A DNA stretch of 64,000 nt, from NCBI GenBank assembly GCA_017853555.1, contig JAFMJH010000003.1, forward strand, positions 62,001 through 126,000. The letters run 5' to 3'. This document shows positions 42,163 through 50,991 of this stretch, piece by piece (position 1 is the stretch's first letter; every line of letters begins with the position of its first letter). Below the pieces are notes generated by a model, which ran no database searches, was not told the DNA's origin, and was given only the letters and a program-made list of their open reading frames with translations. The position numbers and the translations under genes are program-made. The DNA is from Steroidobacteraceae bacterium (GTDB lineage Bacteria > Pseudomonadota > Gammaproteobacteria > Steroidobacterales > Steroidobacteraceae).

Positions 42163-43509
42163 TCAACCTCCGTGGACGCCGGTTGCGTACGACGGCAGAC
42201 CGTCGACGTTTTGATCGTCGTCGTTGCGCACTTCGAGTCGCGACAATCGCACCGCAAACACCGTCGCGAGCACGAACAGCAATGCCTCCGCGGCGAACAC
42301 GAGCCCGTAGGACTCGGCCACCGAACCGGTCATTGCGCGCACGAGGTCGACGGAGCCGGTGGCGAGTATGCCGCCAAGCCCGAAGGCCACGGCTTGCGCC
42401 GCACCCCAAAGACCCATGCGCGTGCCTTCGCGCTCGCCGCGCCCTCGGCCGACCAGACCCATCATCGAGCCGATCGCCGCGACCGCGTAGGCGCCATTGG
42501 CCAAGCCGAGGCCGAAGACCAAAGGCTTTAGGGCCGCGTTCGCGCCGACGAGTCCCGCGACCGCGAGACCGACGAGCATCGCCGCCGACGACACGCAGCC
42601 GAACAAGGTCCACGAACGGATCGAACCGATGCGTGAGCTCGCGCGAGTCGTGCAGATGACCGCGACGAACAACATGCCGAGCAACACGCCGGCGTTCTGC
42701 GTACCCGACAGCTTGGTGGTCTCGCCGGGCGTCAGGCCGAAGACCGCACCGGCGAAGGGCTCCAGGATCAGATCCTGCGCGCTGTAGGCGAGCATCGATA
42801 CGAAAATGAAACTCGTCAATCGACGCGAATGCGGCTCGGCCCACACTTCGCGCAGTACGGCGACGAAATCTTTGCGTTCCGCCTGCGCCGGCGCGGTAGG
42901 CACTTCGGCGATGTCGCGTTCAATGCCGTAGACCGCAAGTACCGTGACGAGCAAAGCGACGAGACCGATGCCGACCGTGGTCTCCACCAGACGCGTGAGC
43001 GAAAACGGCTCGAGCATGCGCCCGGCGATGACGCTCGTGACGATGAAGCCGACGATCATCATCAACCAGGTCACGGTCGCCGCCGCGGCGAGACGCTGCG
43101 GCGCGATGCGCTTGGACATCAACACCAGCAAAGCGGTACCCGACGCGCCGACGCCAAGCCCGATCACGATGAACGCCAGCACGGCCAATGCAATGCCGAG
43201 CGCGAGGTTGATCGGCATCAAGCAGGTTGCGAGCACGGCACCCACGCCTCCGGCGGCGAGCGTCGCAATGCCGCCGATGATCCACGGCGTGCGCCGCCCG
43301 CCGAGGTCCGAGTCGTAACCGAATCGCGGCCTGACCACCTGCACGAAGTAATGCAGCGCCACCAGCACGCCCGGCAGGATCGCGGGCAACGCGAGTTCGA
43401 CCACCAGCACCCGATTGAGCGTGGAGGTCGTGATCACCACCAAAGATCCGATCGCCGCCTGCACCAGACCGAGACGGAGAATGTCGAACCAACCGAGCTT
43501 GCGCGTCAT
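42163..43509 (-). CDS. PucC-family (Bch2/ORF428-type) membrane transporter
   Basis: The 448-residue, roughly 12-helix protein belongs to the PucC/LhaA branch of the major facilitator superfamily (FDILRLGLVQAAIGSLVVITTSTLNRVLVVELALPAILPG; YSAQDLILEPFAGAVFGLTPGETTKLSG). Position between bchG and bchP is that of ORF428/Bch2 in other purple bacteria. The group is thought to deliver bacteriochlorophyll to light-harvesting complexes; the transported species is not proved. The ATG overlaps the bchG stop by 4 nt. A second PucC relative, lhaA, is at 47.6 kb. Confidence 0.9.
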   Translation of the reverse strand: MTRKLGWFDILRLGLVQAAIGSLVVITTSTLNRVLVVELALPAILPGVLVALHYFVQVVRPRFGYDSDLGGRRTPWIIGGIATLAAGGVGAVLATCLMPINLALGIALAVLAFIVIGLGVGASGTALLVLMSKRIAPQRLAAAATVTWLMMIVGFIVTSVIAGRMLEPFSLTRLVETTVGIGLVALLVTVLAVYGIERDIAEVPTAPAQAERKDFVAVLREVWAEPHSRRLTSFIFVSMLAYSAQDLILEPFAGAVFGLTPGETTKLSGTQNAGVLLGMLFVAVICTTRASSRIGSIRSWTLFGCVSSAAMLVGLAVAGLVGANAALKPLVFGLGLANGAYAVAAIGSMMGLVGRGRGEREGTRMGLWGAAQAVAFGLGGILATGSVDLVRAMTGSVAESYGLVFAAEALLFVLATVFAVRLSRLEVRNDDDQNVDGLPSYATGVHGG

Positions 43510-44423
43510 ACACCTACTCCGGAGGCGAGCGTACGCACGGCCAGCGCGCTCACCAACATACCGAGAACGTACAGCGGCACTCCGGTCGCGTTGTACCAAA
43601 CGTCACGCTCGACCGGACGCGCCAAAAATCGGCGCATCAGGACGATCTGACTCAAGAGCAAAAGAACGATTACGCCCGCATGCCACGGACGGTTCCAAAG
43701 GACGAGCAACGCGATCACGGCAAGCTGGGCCGCGACCATCACCGCGCACGCGAGCCATCCGGCACGCTCGATCCCGAGCTGCACCGGCAAGGACCCGACG
43801 CCCATGCGTCGATCGCCGTAAACGGATTTGAAATCATTGAGCGTCATGATGCCGTGCGCACCGAAACTGTAGAGCGCGGCCAAAGCAAGCAGTCGCGGAT
43901 CCGGCGCATCGCCGGTCATGACCAGCACGGCGGTGATCCACGGCAAACCCTCGTACGCGAGTGCGACGGCGGAATTGCCCATCCAGCCGTTGCGCTTCAA
44001 ACGCAGCGGCGGTGCGCTGTAGGCCCAGGCGAGCGCAAGCCCGATCGCCGCGGCACCGAACACCCAGACGCCGAGTGCAGCGGCGAGCAACAAGGAAACG
44101 AACGTCCACCAGATCGCGATGTACAAACCCCAATGACCGGGCATGCGACCCGACGGAATCGGACGTTGCGGTTCGTTGATCGCATCGACGTGACGATCGA
44201 ACCAATCGTTGACGGCCTGACTCGTGCCGCAGACCATCGGGCCGGCGAGCAAAAGTCCGAGCAGGATGAACGGCCAATGGCCTTCGGTGGAGACGCCGGA
44301 AGAAACGATGCCGCACAAGAATGCCCACATGGGCGGAAACCACGTGACCGGCTTCAGCAACTCCAGCATGGCAGGCCATGCGGGTCGCCGGTGCAGCCAT
44401 AGATCGGTAGCCGGTCGTGCCAT
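43506..44423 (-). CDS. bchG: Bacteriochlorophyll synthase BchG
   Basis: The 305-residue UbiA-type prenyltransferase esterifies bacteriochlorophyllide a with geranylgeranyl or phytyl diphosphate. Both diphosphate-binding Asp motifs are present: VNDWFDRHVDAINEP (about 71-85) and LNDFKSVYGDR (about 196-206), among eight to nine helices. A predicted promoter has its -10 ending about 6 nt before the ATG at 44423, so a leaderless start there, or initiation at the internal ATG at residue 19 (44369), are both possible. It heads bchG-bch2-bchP. Confidence 0.94.
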   Translation of the reverse strand: MARPATDLWLHRRPAWPAMLELLKPVTWFPPMWAFLCGIVSSGVSTEGHWPFILLGLLLAGPMVCGTSQAVNDWFDRHVDAINEPQRPIPSGRMPGHWGLYIAIWWTFVSLLLAAALGVWVFGAAAIGLALAWAYSAPPLRLKRNGWMGNSAVALAYEGLPWITAVLVMTGDAPDPRLLALAALYSFGAHGIMTLNDFKSVYGDRRMGVGSLPVQLGIERAGWLACAVMVAAQLAVIALLVLWNRPWHAGVIVLLLLSQIVLMRRFLARPVERDVWYNATGVPLYVLGMLVSALAVRTLASGVGV

Positions 44424-44429
44424 GGATCG

Positions 44430-44458
44430 AAAATATCCATGACACTCCTTGATGTCAA
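44430..44458 (-). promoter_or_regulatory. Predicted sigma-70 promoter for bchG
   Basis: On the minus strand TTGACA (44453-44458) and TATTTT (44430-44435) are separated by 17 bp. The -35 lies inside the PpsR palindrome, so bound PpsR would block RNA polymerase. The predicted start of transcription falls at about the bchG ATG. Confidence 0.65.
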
Positions 44459-44470
44459 TTTAAGTTTACA
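44453..44470. promoter_or_regulatory. PpsR/CrtJ operator between ppsR and bchG
   Basis: TGTCAATTTAAGTTTACA is a perfect TGT-N12-ACA site, the consensus for the aerobic photosynthesis repressor PpsR/CrtJ. It lies just downstream of the ppsR gene itself and covers the bchG -35 hexamer. Confidence 0.88.
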
Positions 44471-44491
44471 TTGCCCGCAGGGCGATCGTCG

Positions 44492-45943
44492 CTAGGTTTT
44501 GCCCGAGCGACGCTTGGGCGCCGCCGCGACCGGCTCCTCGTCCGCCGACTCGAGTCCGCCGAGACCATGGCGGCGCAACTTCACGTACAGGGACTGCCGC
44601 GACAAACCCAGCATCTCGGCGGCCGAGGCCCGATTGTCGCGCGTGAGCTCGAGCGCCGCTTCGATGCACAAGCGCTCGATCACGTCGCTGGTCTCGCGAA
44701 CCAGCTCCTTGAGTGAAACCCGTCCGACGAGCTCGGTGAGCTGTTCGACCGAACGGGGCAGCTCGCGCGCGCCGCGACTCTCCGCGCTCGCGCGGCGTCG
44801 ATCGACGTTGCGGATCGAGAACCCGAAACCGGCCTCGGCCTGGTCGGACAACGCGACAGCCGAGATCTCCACTTCCGCGCTCGAACCGTACTCGCCGCGC
44901 AACGTGGTGGCGAACAACCGCACGCTGCCGTGCTGCTTGAGGTTGGCGACCAGCACGCCCAAATCCACGCCCGGGCGCCCGAGCCAGCGCTCCAGAGACT
45001 CGTTGCGCACCAGATCTTCGTTCGCCAATTGCACGAGATCGAGGAACGCGCGATTGGCCGAAAGTATGCGACCGTCGAGCCCCGTGACGACCAGCCCGTC
45101 GGGCAAACCTTGAAAAACGTCGACGAGGCTCGTTGGCACGCCCGAGGGCGCGGCGCCGCCCGCTTCGACGAGCGCGAGCCGCACCAGCACGTTCGAGACG
45201 TTGTCTTGCCGGAAAACCGCGCCGGAGAGAGAACAGCGTCGCTGGCGATCGGCGAGTCGCACGCGCAATTCGTCCGCGCGACCCGAGGAACGCAGCGCGG
45301 AGAACCAGTCGCCGATCGTGCGCGCCGAGGCCTCGTCGAAACCATCGATGAACGCCCGCCCGGCGAGCTTGCGCGCCGGATCACCGAACAGCTTGGAGGC
45401 GGCCGAATTCGCTTCGACGATCTTCTGCGATGCCGCATCGACGAGGATGATCGGCTCGGCGACCGACTGCAGCAGCAATCGATAGCGCGTCTCGGCGATC
45501 CGCAAACGCGAATAGTCGCGCTCCAAAGATTGTTCCGCTTCGATCAGACGCTGCTGCATGGCCGCGACCGAGCGCAAGTCGCGCCCGAGCGCCAAGAATT
45601 TCCCCGAATCGCCGAGCGGACAGAGCCCGTAATTGACGGGGATGGTCGCACCCGATGGCAACTGGTGATTGAGCTGCCGCAGGCGCGCCGACGGCGCGCC
45701 GACATCGGCGAACAGCAACTCGATCTTGGGCCGCGTATCGACGCTGACCGCATCGGTCAAAGGTTTGCCGACGATCGCCACGCCGATTTCGGCGGCGAGT
45801 TGCTCGTTGCCGAACGCCGCATCGCGCACGACGCCCTTGGCGTCGAGCACGAGAGCCACGTCCGATGAAGCAGTAATGAGGCGAGATACCGTCTCGGCGT
45901 CGAGATCGGTAAGGGCCTTCCTTGGCGCCTTGAATGATTTCAC
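44492..45943 (-). CDS. ppsR: Photosynthesis repressor PpsR/CrtJ
   Basis: The 483-residue regulator has three PAS-like regions (about 20-130, 150-255 and 270-390), with helical linkers such as the Q-rich AMQQRLIEAEQSLERDYSRL, and a C-terminal Fis-type helix-turn-helix (NRASAAEMLGLSRQSLYVKLRRHGL). A cysteine just before the helix-turn-helix (C426, in RLCIEAALELT) matches the redox-sensitive cysteine of CrtJ/PpsR; another is at C237. PpsR represses bch, crt and puc genes in the presence of oxygen. TGT-N12-ACA sites occur at three promoter regions in this window. Confidence 0.95.
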   Translation of the reverse strand: MKSFKAPRKALTDLDAETVSRLITASSDVALVLDAKGVVRDAAFGNEQLAAEIGVAIVGKPLTDAVSVDTRPKIELLFADVGAPSARLRQLNHQLPSGATIPVNYGLCPLGDSGKFLALGRDLRSVAAMQQRLIEAEQSLERDYSRLRIAETRYRLLLQSVAEPIILVDAASQKIVEANSAASKLFGDPARKLAGRAFIDGFDEASARTIGDWFSALRSSGRADELRVRLADRQRRCSLSGAVFRQDNVSNVLVRLALVEAGGAAPSGVPTSLVDVFQGLPDGLVVTGLDGRILSANRAFLDLVQLANEDLVRNESLERWLGRPGVDLGVLVANLKQHGSVRLFATTLRGEYGSSAEVEISAVALSDQAEAGFGFSIRNVDRRRASAESRGARELPRSVEQLTELVGRVSLKELVRETSDVIERLCIEAALELTRDNRASAAEMLGLSRQSLYVKLRRHGLGGLESADEEPVAAAPKRRSGKT

Positions 45944-45956
45944 TCGTCAGACCATG

Positions 45957-46820
45957 TCAGTTCCGTTGACCGAGAAGCTGTATCAAACGCTCCGCTTGCA
46001 TCACGGCATCGCGACCGTCGATGGCCGTGGTATCGGCACCGACGAGCGCCACCCGTTCGGGATGCGCGGAAAACGGAATGCCACCGACCATGACCCCAAC
46101 GGCGCGGTTGAGGGACACCCGGCGCAGGTTCCTTAGGAACCCGGCGAGTTTCTCGAGTTGGTCCGCACTGCTGATCGAGACCCCGACGATCGCAAACCAT
46201 TCGTTTTGTACGAGCGAAAGTATATCCGAATCGGATCCACCGGGGACGTCCCATACGTCCCAGCCCGCGTGCCGCATCAACTCGGCCACCATGATCGAGC
46301 CGAACACGTGCTGCTCGCCGGGCAACGTCACGAGCAAGACGCGATGTCCGGCGCGCAGCGCCGCTCCGGTCGCCTGGGCCTCGGCCCGCATTTCGTGGGC
46401 GATTTTTTGCAGGCGCTGCACACCGACGGTCACCTGCACGAAATCAGCCTGATCACCCTCCCACAGCACGCCGAAATGCCGCGCTACCGCGCCGAGCAGA
46501 TCAAGACAGATGGCATCGGCCGTCATGCCGACATCGCGCAACTCCGCGATGAAGGCCCGCTCCTGCGCCGTATCGCCGGCGAGCACGATCCGCGCGAACT
46601 CGACCACCTGCTGTGCCGTGGGGCGCCGATTGACCGAGGATTCGTCAATCTCGGAGGGACAGTCCGCCCGACGGGCGAGCAGCAACCGCGGGATCACCTG
46701 CGATTCGATCGTGTTCAACAAAGTTCTGGATTGGGCGGCACCCGACGCGGCCGAAGCGTTCGCGGACAGCTCCGGATAAGGCGACTCGGAAGAGTCTTCT
46801 TTTTGTTGGAAGCTCGACAT
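45957..46820 (-). CDS. ppaA: Cobalamin-binding antirepressor AerR/PpaA
   Basis: The 287-residue protein has a variable N-terminus, a helical B12-binding cap (about 65-150: FARIVLAGDTAQERAFIAELRDVGMTADAICLDLLGAVARHFGVLWEGD) and a Rossmann B12-binding domain (about 155-275). H171 in PGEQHVFGSIMVAELMRHAGWDVWD corresponds to the histidine that ligates cobalamin in AerR. AerR/PpaA binds CrtJ/PpsR and alters its DNA binding in response to light-sensitive B12. It is 13 nt upstream of ppsR, so the two are co-transcribed. Confidence 0.93.
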   Translation of the reverse strand: MSSFQQKEDSSESPYPELSANASAASGAAQSRTLLNTIESQVIPRLLLARRADCPSEIDESSVNRRPTAQQVVEFARIVLAGDTAQERAFIAELRDVGMTADAICLDLLGAVARHFGVLWEGDQADFVQVTVGVQRLQKIAHEMRAEAQATGAALRAGHRVLLVTLPGEQHVFGSIMVAELMRHAGWDVWDVPGGSDSDILSLVQNEWFAIVGVSISSADQLEKLAGFLRNLRRVSLNRAVGVMVGGIPFSAHPERVALVGADTTAIDGRDAVMQAERLIQLLGQRN

Positions 46821-46935
46821 CGCAAAACCTCAAACGCCACGGGAATTCCAGTGCCCGTATGCGCCGAAATGCCTTCCCTTGCGACGTTGTTTCCTGAGGT
46901 TCCGACAGCCTGCGACCCCTGACGACGTCTGCACC

Positions 46936-47021
46936 TTGCCACAGATAGACGTGGACGTATAATTTGTCAATAAATATTGACGTAAATCTTGATTGACATA
47001 GCGGGACCCATTCTCTAGATT
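46936..47021. promoter_or_regulatory. Divergent aerR / bchF promoter region
   Basis: Three sigma-70-like promoters can be drawn. For bchF (plus strand) there is TTGCCA-N16-TATAAT (46936-46963) and TTGACA-N17-TAGATT (46993-47021). For aerR-ppsR (minus strand) there is TTGACA-N17-TATCTG (46970 down to 46942). The -35 hexamers of the second bchF promoter and of the aerR promoter both lie inside the PpsR-like sites at 46965-46998. The intergenic region (46821-47050) holds nothing else recognisable. Confidence 0.6.
46965..46998. promoter_or_regulatory. Tandem PpsR/CrtJ-like operators
   Basis: Two near-consensus sites share two bases: TGTCAATAAATATTGACG (46965-46982) and CGTAAATCTTGATTGACA (46981-46998). 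Each fits TGT-N12-ACA with one mismatch, and the mismatches fall in the shared CG. The outer half-sites are perfect, so the pair could bind adjacent repressor dimers. Confidence 0.7.
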
Positions 47022-47050
47022 CAAGGGTGATACCGCGCTTCGAGTGGCCC

Positions 47051-47563
47051 ATGCCCGCAGCAGAACACGCGACCGGACCTCGCCCCATGTACACCCCCGA
47101 AGAGCGCCGCCGCCGGGACGCCTCTCCGTGGACCATCGTCCAGGGCATCCTCGCCCCGCTGCAATTGCTCGCCTTCCTCGTAAGCCTCTGGCTCGTGCTG
47201 CAGTTCTTGAAGACCGGCGAAGGCGCGGCGGCGGCCACGACGTCGGTCATCGTCAAAACCGCTTTTCTGTACGCGATCATGATCACCGGCGCGATCTGGG
47301 AGCGCGAGGTGTTCGGCGTCTGGGTGTTTGCGCCGTCGTTTTTCTGGGAAGACGTGGTCAGCACCGTGGTCATCGCCCTGCATACGGCTTACCTCTACGT
47401 CTGGCTGACCGACGCCCTGCCCGTGCGCGAACAAATGCTGCTGGCCCTGCTCGCCTACTCGACCTACGTCATCAATGCCGCGCAGTTCTTCTGGAAACTG
47501 CAGCTCGCCAAACGCGATCGACGCGTCGTCGCGCTCGAAACCGCACCGATGATCACGTCATGA
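47051..47563 (+). CDS. bchF: 3-vinyl bacteriochlorophyllide hydratase BchF
   Basis: The 170-residue membrane protein hydrates the C3 vinyl group of chlorophyllide or bacteriochlorophyllide in bacteriochlorophyll a synthesis. It has the BchF pattern MYTPEERRRRDASPWTIVQGILAPLQLLAF, then IMITGAIWEREVFGVWVFAPSFFWEDVVS, and several helices. The ATG at 47051 is preferred; a GTG at 47027 would coincide with the predicted transcription start, and the ATG at 47087 is another option. Its stop overlaps the lhaA start (ATGA). bchN, the usual next gene, is absent. Confidence 0.92.
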   Translation: MPAAEHATGPRPMYTPEERRRRDASPWTIVQGILAPLQLLAFLVSLWLVLQFLKTGEGAAAATTSVIVKTAFLYAIMITGAIWEREVFGVWVFAPSFFWEDVVSTVVIALHTAYLYVWLTDALPVREQMLLALLAYSTYVINAAQFFWKLQLAKRDRRVVALETAPMITS

Positions 47564-48972
47564 AATTCGCGCTGTGGAAAAACTCGCGTTTCCTGCCGTT
47601 CGCGGATGCGGCGAGCCACGAATTGCCCTTGCCGCGATTGCTGCGCCTGTCGTTGTTCCAGGTCTCGGTCGGAATTTCGCTCGCCCTGCTCAACGGCACG
47701 CTCAATCGCGTGATGATCGTCGAGCTCGCGGTACCCGCGTGGCTGGTATCGGCGATGATCGCACTGCCGATTTTGTTCGCACCGTTTCGCGCGCTCATGG
47801 GTCACCATTCCGATCAACATCGCTCGGTGCTCGGCTGGCGGCGCGTGCCCTACATCTGGTTCGGCACACTTTTGCAGTACGGCGGCTTGGCAATCATGCC
47901 CTTCGCGCTGCTGGTGCTGAGCGGAGGCGGTCGCGGTCCGGTGGTCGTCGGTCAGATCGGCGCCGCAATCGCGTTTTTGCTGGTCGGCGCGGGACTGCAT
48001 TCCACGCAAACCGCAGGCCTCGCGCTCGCGACCGATCTGGCGCCGACCGAAACGCGCCCGCGCGTGGTCGCACTCATGTACGTGATGTTGTTGCTCGGCA
48101 TGGCGGCCGCCTCGCTCGCATTCGGCGCGTTGCTCTCGGGCGTGTTCTCGCCGCTGCGCCTCGTGCAAACGATCCAAGGCGCAGCCGTGGCGACCTTCAT
48201 GCTCAACGTCATCGCACTGTGGAAGCAGGAACCGCGCGACACGACGCGCATGAGCCAAACGGGCGACGAAAAACGTTTCGGGGTCGCGTGGCGCGATTTC
48301 ACGGCACCCTCCAAGACGCGTCGCCTGCTGGTGGCCGTGGGATTCGGTTCAGCCGCTTTCAGCATGCAAGACGTGCTGCTCGAGCCGTACGGCGGCCAAG
48401 TGCTCGGCATGCAGGTCGGCGCCACGAGTTTGCTCACCGCATTGTCGGCCGCCGGCGCGCTGCTCGCGTTCGGCTTGTCGGCACGCGTGCTCGGACGCGG
48501 CGCGGATCCGATGCGCGTTGCGGCGCTCGGCGCATTGATCGGCGTATTCGCGTTCGCGGCCGTGGTGTTCGCCGAACCGCTCGCCTCGGCCTTGCTGTTC
48601 CGCATCGGCGCCGCTTTGATCGGCTTCGGCGGCGGATTTTTCTCCGTCGGCACGCTGCTCGCCGCCATGGCGCTCGAAAAATCCGACAACGGTCTCGCAC
48701 TCGGCGCCTGGGGTGCGGTGCAAGCGAGCGCCGCAGGAGCCGCGATCGCCGTCGGCGGTGCGGTTTGCAATCTCATCGGGCAACTCGCCGCTGCGGGTTC
48801 GTTGGGCCCTGCACTCGCCTCCGCGGCGACGGGCTACATGTTCGTGTATCACGTGGAGATCGCGCTGCTGTTCGCCGCGCTGATCGCCATCGGACCGCTC
48901 ACGCGCAGATCGAGCGCAGGCAAGCAACTCTCGCCGACGAATCGGATCGGACTTGCGGAGTTGCCGGGTTAA
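47560..48972 (+). CDS. lhaA: Light-harvesting complex 1 assembly protein LhaA (PucC family)
   Basis: The 470-residue membrane protein has about 12 helices and the LhaA/PucC pattern (LPRLLRLSLFQVSVGISLALLNGTLNRVMIVELAVPAWLVS; RSVLGWRRVPYIWFGTLLQYGG; FSMQDVLLEPYGGQVLGMQVGATSLLT). It promotes LH1 assembly, probably by handling bacteriochlorophyll. Position directly before puhA is conserved across purple bacteria. Confidence 0.93.
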   Translation: MKFALWKNSRFLPFADAASHELPLPRLLRLSLFQVSVGISLALLNGTLNRVMIVELAVPAWLVSAMIALPILFAPFRALMGHHSDQHRSVLGWRRVPYIWFGTLLQYGGLAIMPFALLVLSGGGRGPVVVGQIGAAIAFLLVGAGLHSTQTAGLALATDLAPTETRPRVVALMYVMLLLGMAAASLAFGALLSGVFSPLRLVQTIQGAAVATFMLNVIALWKQEPRDTTRMSQTGDEKRFGVAWRDFTAPSKTRRLLVAVGFGSAAFSMQDVLLEPYGGQVLGMQVGATSLLTALSAAGALLAFGLSARVLGRGADPMRVAALGALIGVFAFAAVVFAEPLASALLFRIGAALIGFGGGFFSVGTLLAAMALEKSDNGLALGAWGAVQASAAGAAIAVGGAVCNLIGQLAAAGSLGPALASAATGYMFVYHVEIALLFAALIAIGPLTRRSSAGKQLSPTNRIGLAELPG

Positions 48973-49016
48973 CTTTTTTTGATCGAAGCAGTTGAAGTTT
49001 CAGGGAGGACGAAGTC

Positions 49017-49820
49017 ATGCAGAGCAATCCACTGTTCGAATACACCGACACTGCGCAATTGGCGCTGTACGGTTTTTGGATTTTCTTCGCAGGCCTGATT
49101 TGGTACCTGCATCGCGAAGACAAGCGCGAGGGCTATCCGCTCGACACGCATCGTGTCGACCGTCACGGCAATCCGGAAACGGTCGAGGGTCTGCCCGGCG
49201 TACCGTGCGCGAAGGTGTTCCGTCTCGCCGATGGCAGCGAAATCAAAGCACCCGACCCGGCGCGTGCCGATCGTCGACCGGTGCCTGCGCGCCAGATCGG
49301 TTGGGATGATCGCTACGGGCCGGATGCCGGCGCGGCGCTCGAGCCGACCGGCAATCCGATGACCGACGGCATCGGTCCCGCCTCGTACGCCGAGCGTGCC
49401 AACCAACCCGAGCGCATGTTCGACGGCACGCCGATGATCGTGCCCTTGCGCCTTGCGAACGGCTGGGGTGTCGAATCGCGCGATCCGGATCCGCGCGGCA
49501 TGACGGTGCACGGTCTCGACGGCGCGAGCGCCGGCACGGTCAAAGAACTTTGGGTGGACCGCGCCGAGCCGCAAATTCGCTATCTGCAGGTGGAACTGGC
49601 CGCAGGTGGCAAGCACGTGATGTTGCCGAGCGGCTTCGTGCGCTATGACGCGGCCAACCGACGCGTGAAAGTCGCCTCGATCACGGCCGCCCAGTTCGCC
49701 GGCGTGCCGACGATCGCGAGTCACGATCAGATCACCAAGCTCGAAGAAGACCGGATCTGCGCGTATTACGCGAGCGGTCATCTTTACGCGACGCCGTCGC
49801 GCAGCGAATCGCTGATCTGA
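49017..49820 (+). CDS. puhA: Photosynthetic reaction centre H subunit
   Basis: The 267-residue protein has the single N-terminal helix of subunit H (LALYGFWIFFAGLIWYLHREDKREGYPL) and the cytoplasmic PRC-barrel-containing domain (EGLPGVPCAKVFRLADGSE; VKELWVDRAEPQIRYLQVEL; ITAAQFAGVPTIASHDQITKLEEDRICAYYASGHLYA). It caps the L/M dimer and shapes proton delivery to quinone QB. Start is supported by GGGAGGA eight bases upstream. It is flanked by lhaA and puhB. Confidence 0.96.
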   Translation: MQSNPLFEYTDTAQLALYGFWIFFAGLIWYLHREDKREGYPLDTHRVDRHGNPETVEGLPGVPCAKVFRLADGSEIKAPDPARADRRPVPARQIGWDDRYGPDAGAALEPTGNPMTDGIGPASYAERANQPERMFDGTPMIVPLRLANGWGVESRDPDPRGMTVHGLDGASAGTVKELWVDRAEPQIRYLQVELAAGGKHVMLPSGFVRYDAANRRVKVASITAAQFAGVPTIASHDQITKLEEDRICAYYASGHLYATPSRSESLI

Positions 49821-49824
49821 CGTC

Positions 49825-50508
49825 ATGACGACGCGCGCGACATTCGCCGAACACGACCGTGAACCGGTGCATGGCCTGCCGGCAGAACTGCCTGCGGGCG
49901 AGCGGGTGTTGTGGCAGGGAGCGCCGGACTGGCGCTCCCTCGCCCTGCATGCATATCGCGTGCGCGAACTCACCGCATACTTCGCGCTGATCGTCGCGGC
50001 GCGCGCAGGCTATCTGCTCTCCACCGGCAGCGACGTCGAATCGGCACTGCGCGGCTGCATGGGACCCGCGCTGCTGTCGATCGTGTGTCTCGCGCTGCTC
50101 GGCGGCATCGCAGCCCTCGCCGCGCGCTCGACCGTGTACACGATCACCACGAAGCGCGTCGTGATCCGACAGGGCATCGCGCTGGCGAGTTCGATCAACC
50201 TGCCGTTTGCGGCACTCGATGCCGCACAGCTGCGCCTGCGTTCATCGGGCACGGGGGATCTCGCGCTCTGCCTGAATCGCGAGCAACGCGTGTCCTATCT
50301 TTGGATGTGGCCGCATGTGCGGCCGTGGCACATCACGCATCCGCAGCCGTCACTGCGCAGTCTCACCGACGCGCAGCACGTGGCCGGCATCCTGCACCAT
50401 GCCTTCATCGCCGCGACACCGAACGTCGAGTCGACCTCGACACAACAACCGCGCATCGTCACCGAAGCCGGTCATGCCGGCGCGCAGCCGCTCGGAGTCT
50501 CGGCGTGA
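49825..50508 (+). CDS. puhB: Photosynthetic complex assembly protein PuhB
   Basis: The 227-residue membrane protein has an N-terminal GLPAELPAGERVLWQGAPDWRSLALHAYRVREL segment, three hydrophobic helices and a PH-like C-terminal part (TVYTITTKRVVIRQGIALASSINLPFAALDAAQLRL). PuhB aids reaction-centre and LH1 assembly. It begins 4 nt after puhA and overlaps puhC. Confidence 0.92.
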   Translation: MTTRATFAEHDREPVHGLPAELPAGERVLWQGAPDWRSLALHAYRVRELTAYFALIVAARAGYLLSTGSDVESALRGCMGPALLSIVCLALLGGIAALAARSTVYTITTKRVVIRQGIALASSINLPFAALDAAQLRLRSSGTGDLALCLNREQRVSYLWMWPHVRPWHITHPQPSLRSLTDAQHVAGILHHAFIAATPNVESTSTQQPRIVTEAGHAGAQPLGVSA

Positions 50509-50975
50509 CGACGCACGCGCACCCGCAAGACTTGCCAAGGCCGGTGCTCGCGGCGGCGGGCGCACTCGTGGTATTCGCGATCTTGATCGCCGCCCTCGCC
50601 CGCAACGGCCGCCCGGAAAGTGCGGCGATCGAACCTGCGTCGATCGTGGCCAGTTACGACGTCCAGCTGCTTGCGCAGCAAGATGGCGCGATCGTGCCGG
50701 TCCTCCCCGGCGGATATCGTCTGCCGGTCATCGATGTCGAGCATGCCGGCTTCGTCAGCGGCGTCGTTCGCGGTCTCGCGCGTGGTCGCAAGCTCGCTGC
50801 GCAAGACCCCAACGGTCCGTATCGACTCGTGCGCATGCGCGACGGACGCCTGCTGCTCATCGATCCGGGCACGGGCACATCGATCGAGCTCGGTCTCTTC
50901 GGTTCGGACAACGCACGCATTTTTGCCACCATGTGGCGCACGGCGGACGCGCGCGCCGACTCGAGTCGCCATTGA
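50505..50975 (+). CDS. puhC: Photosynthetic complex assembly protein PuhC
   Basis: The 156-residue protein starts at a GTG overlapping the puhB stop, has one N-terminal helix (VLAAAGALVVFAILIAAL) and a periplasmic domain (DGAIVPVLPGGYRLPVIDVEHAGFVSGVVRGLARGRKL; PYRLVRMRDGRLLLIDPGTGTSIELGLFGSDNARIFATM). PuhC helps organise LH1 and reaction centres. acsF, which often follows, is not present here. Confidence 0.9.
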   Translation: MTTHAHPQDLPRPVLAAAGALVVFAILIAALARNGRPESAAIEPASIVASYDVQLLAQQDGAIVPVLPGGYRLPVIDVEHAGFVSGVVRGLARGRKLAAQDPNGPYRLVRMRDGRLLLIDPGTGTSIELGLFGSDNARIFATMWRTADARADSSRH

Positions 50976-50991
50976 GCGACCGAGCGTCAAC

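Noticed and set aside
43680-44402. 240-codon open frame opposite bchG
   Set aside because: Shadow of the bchG codons; Arg/Gln/Glu-rich composition typical of antisense GC-rich frames.
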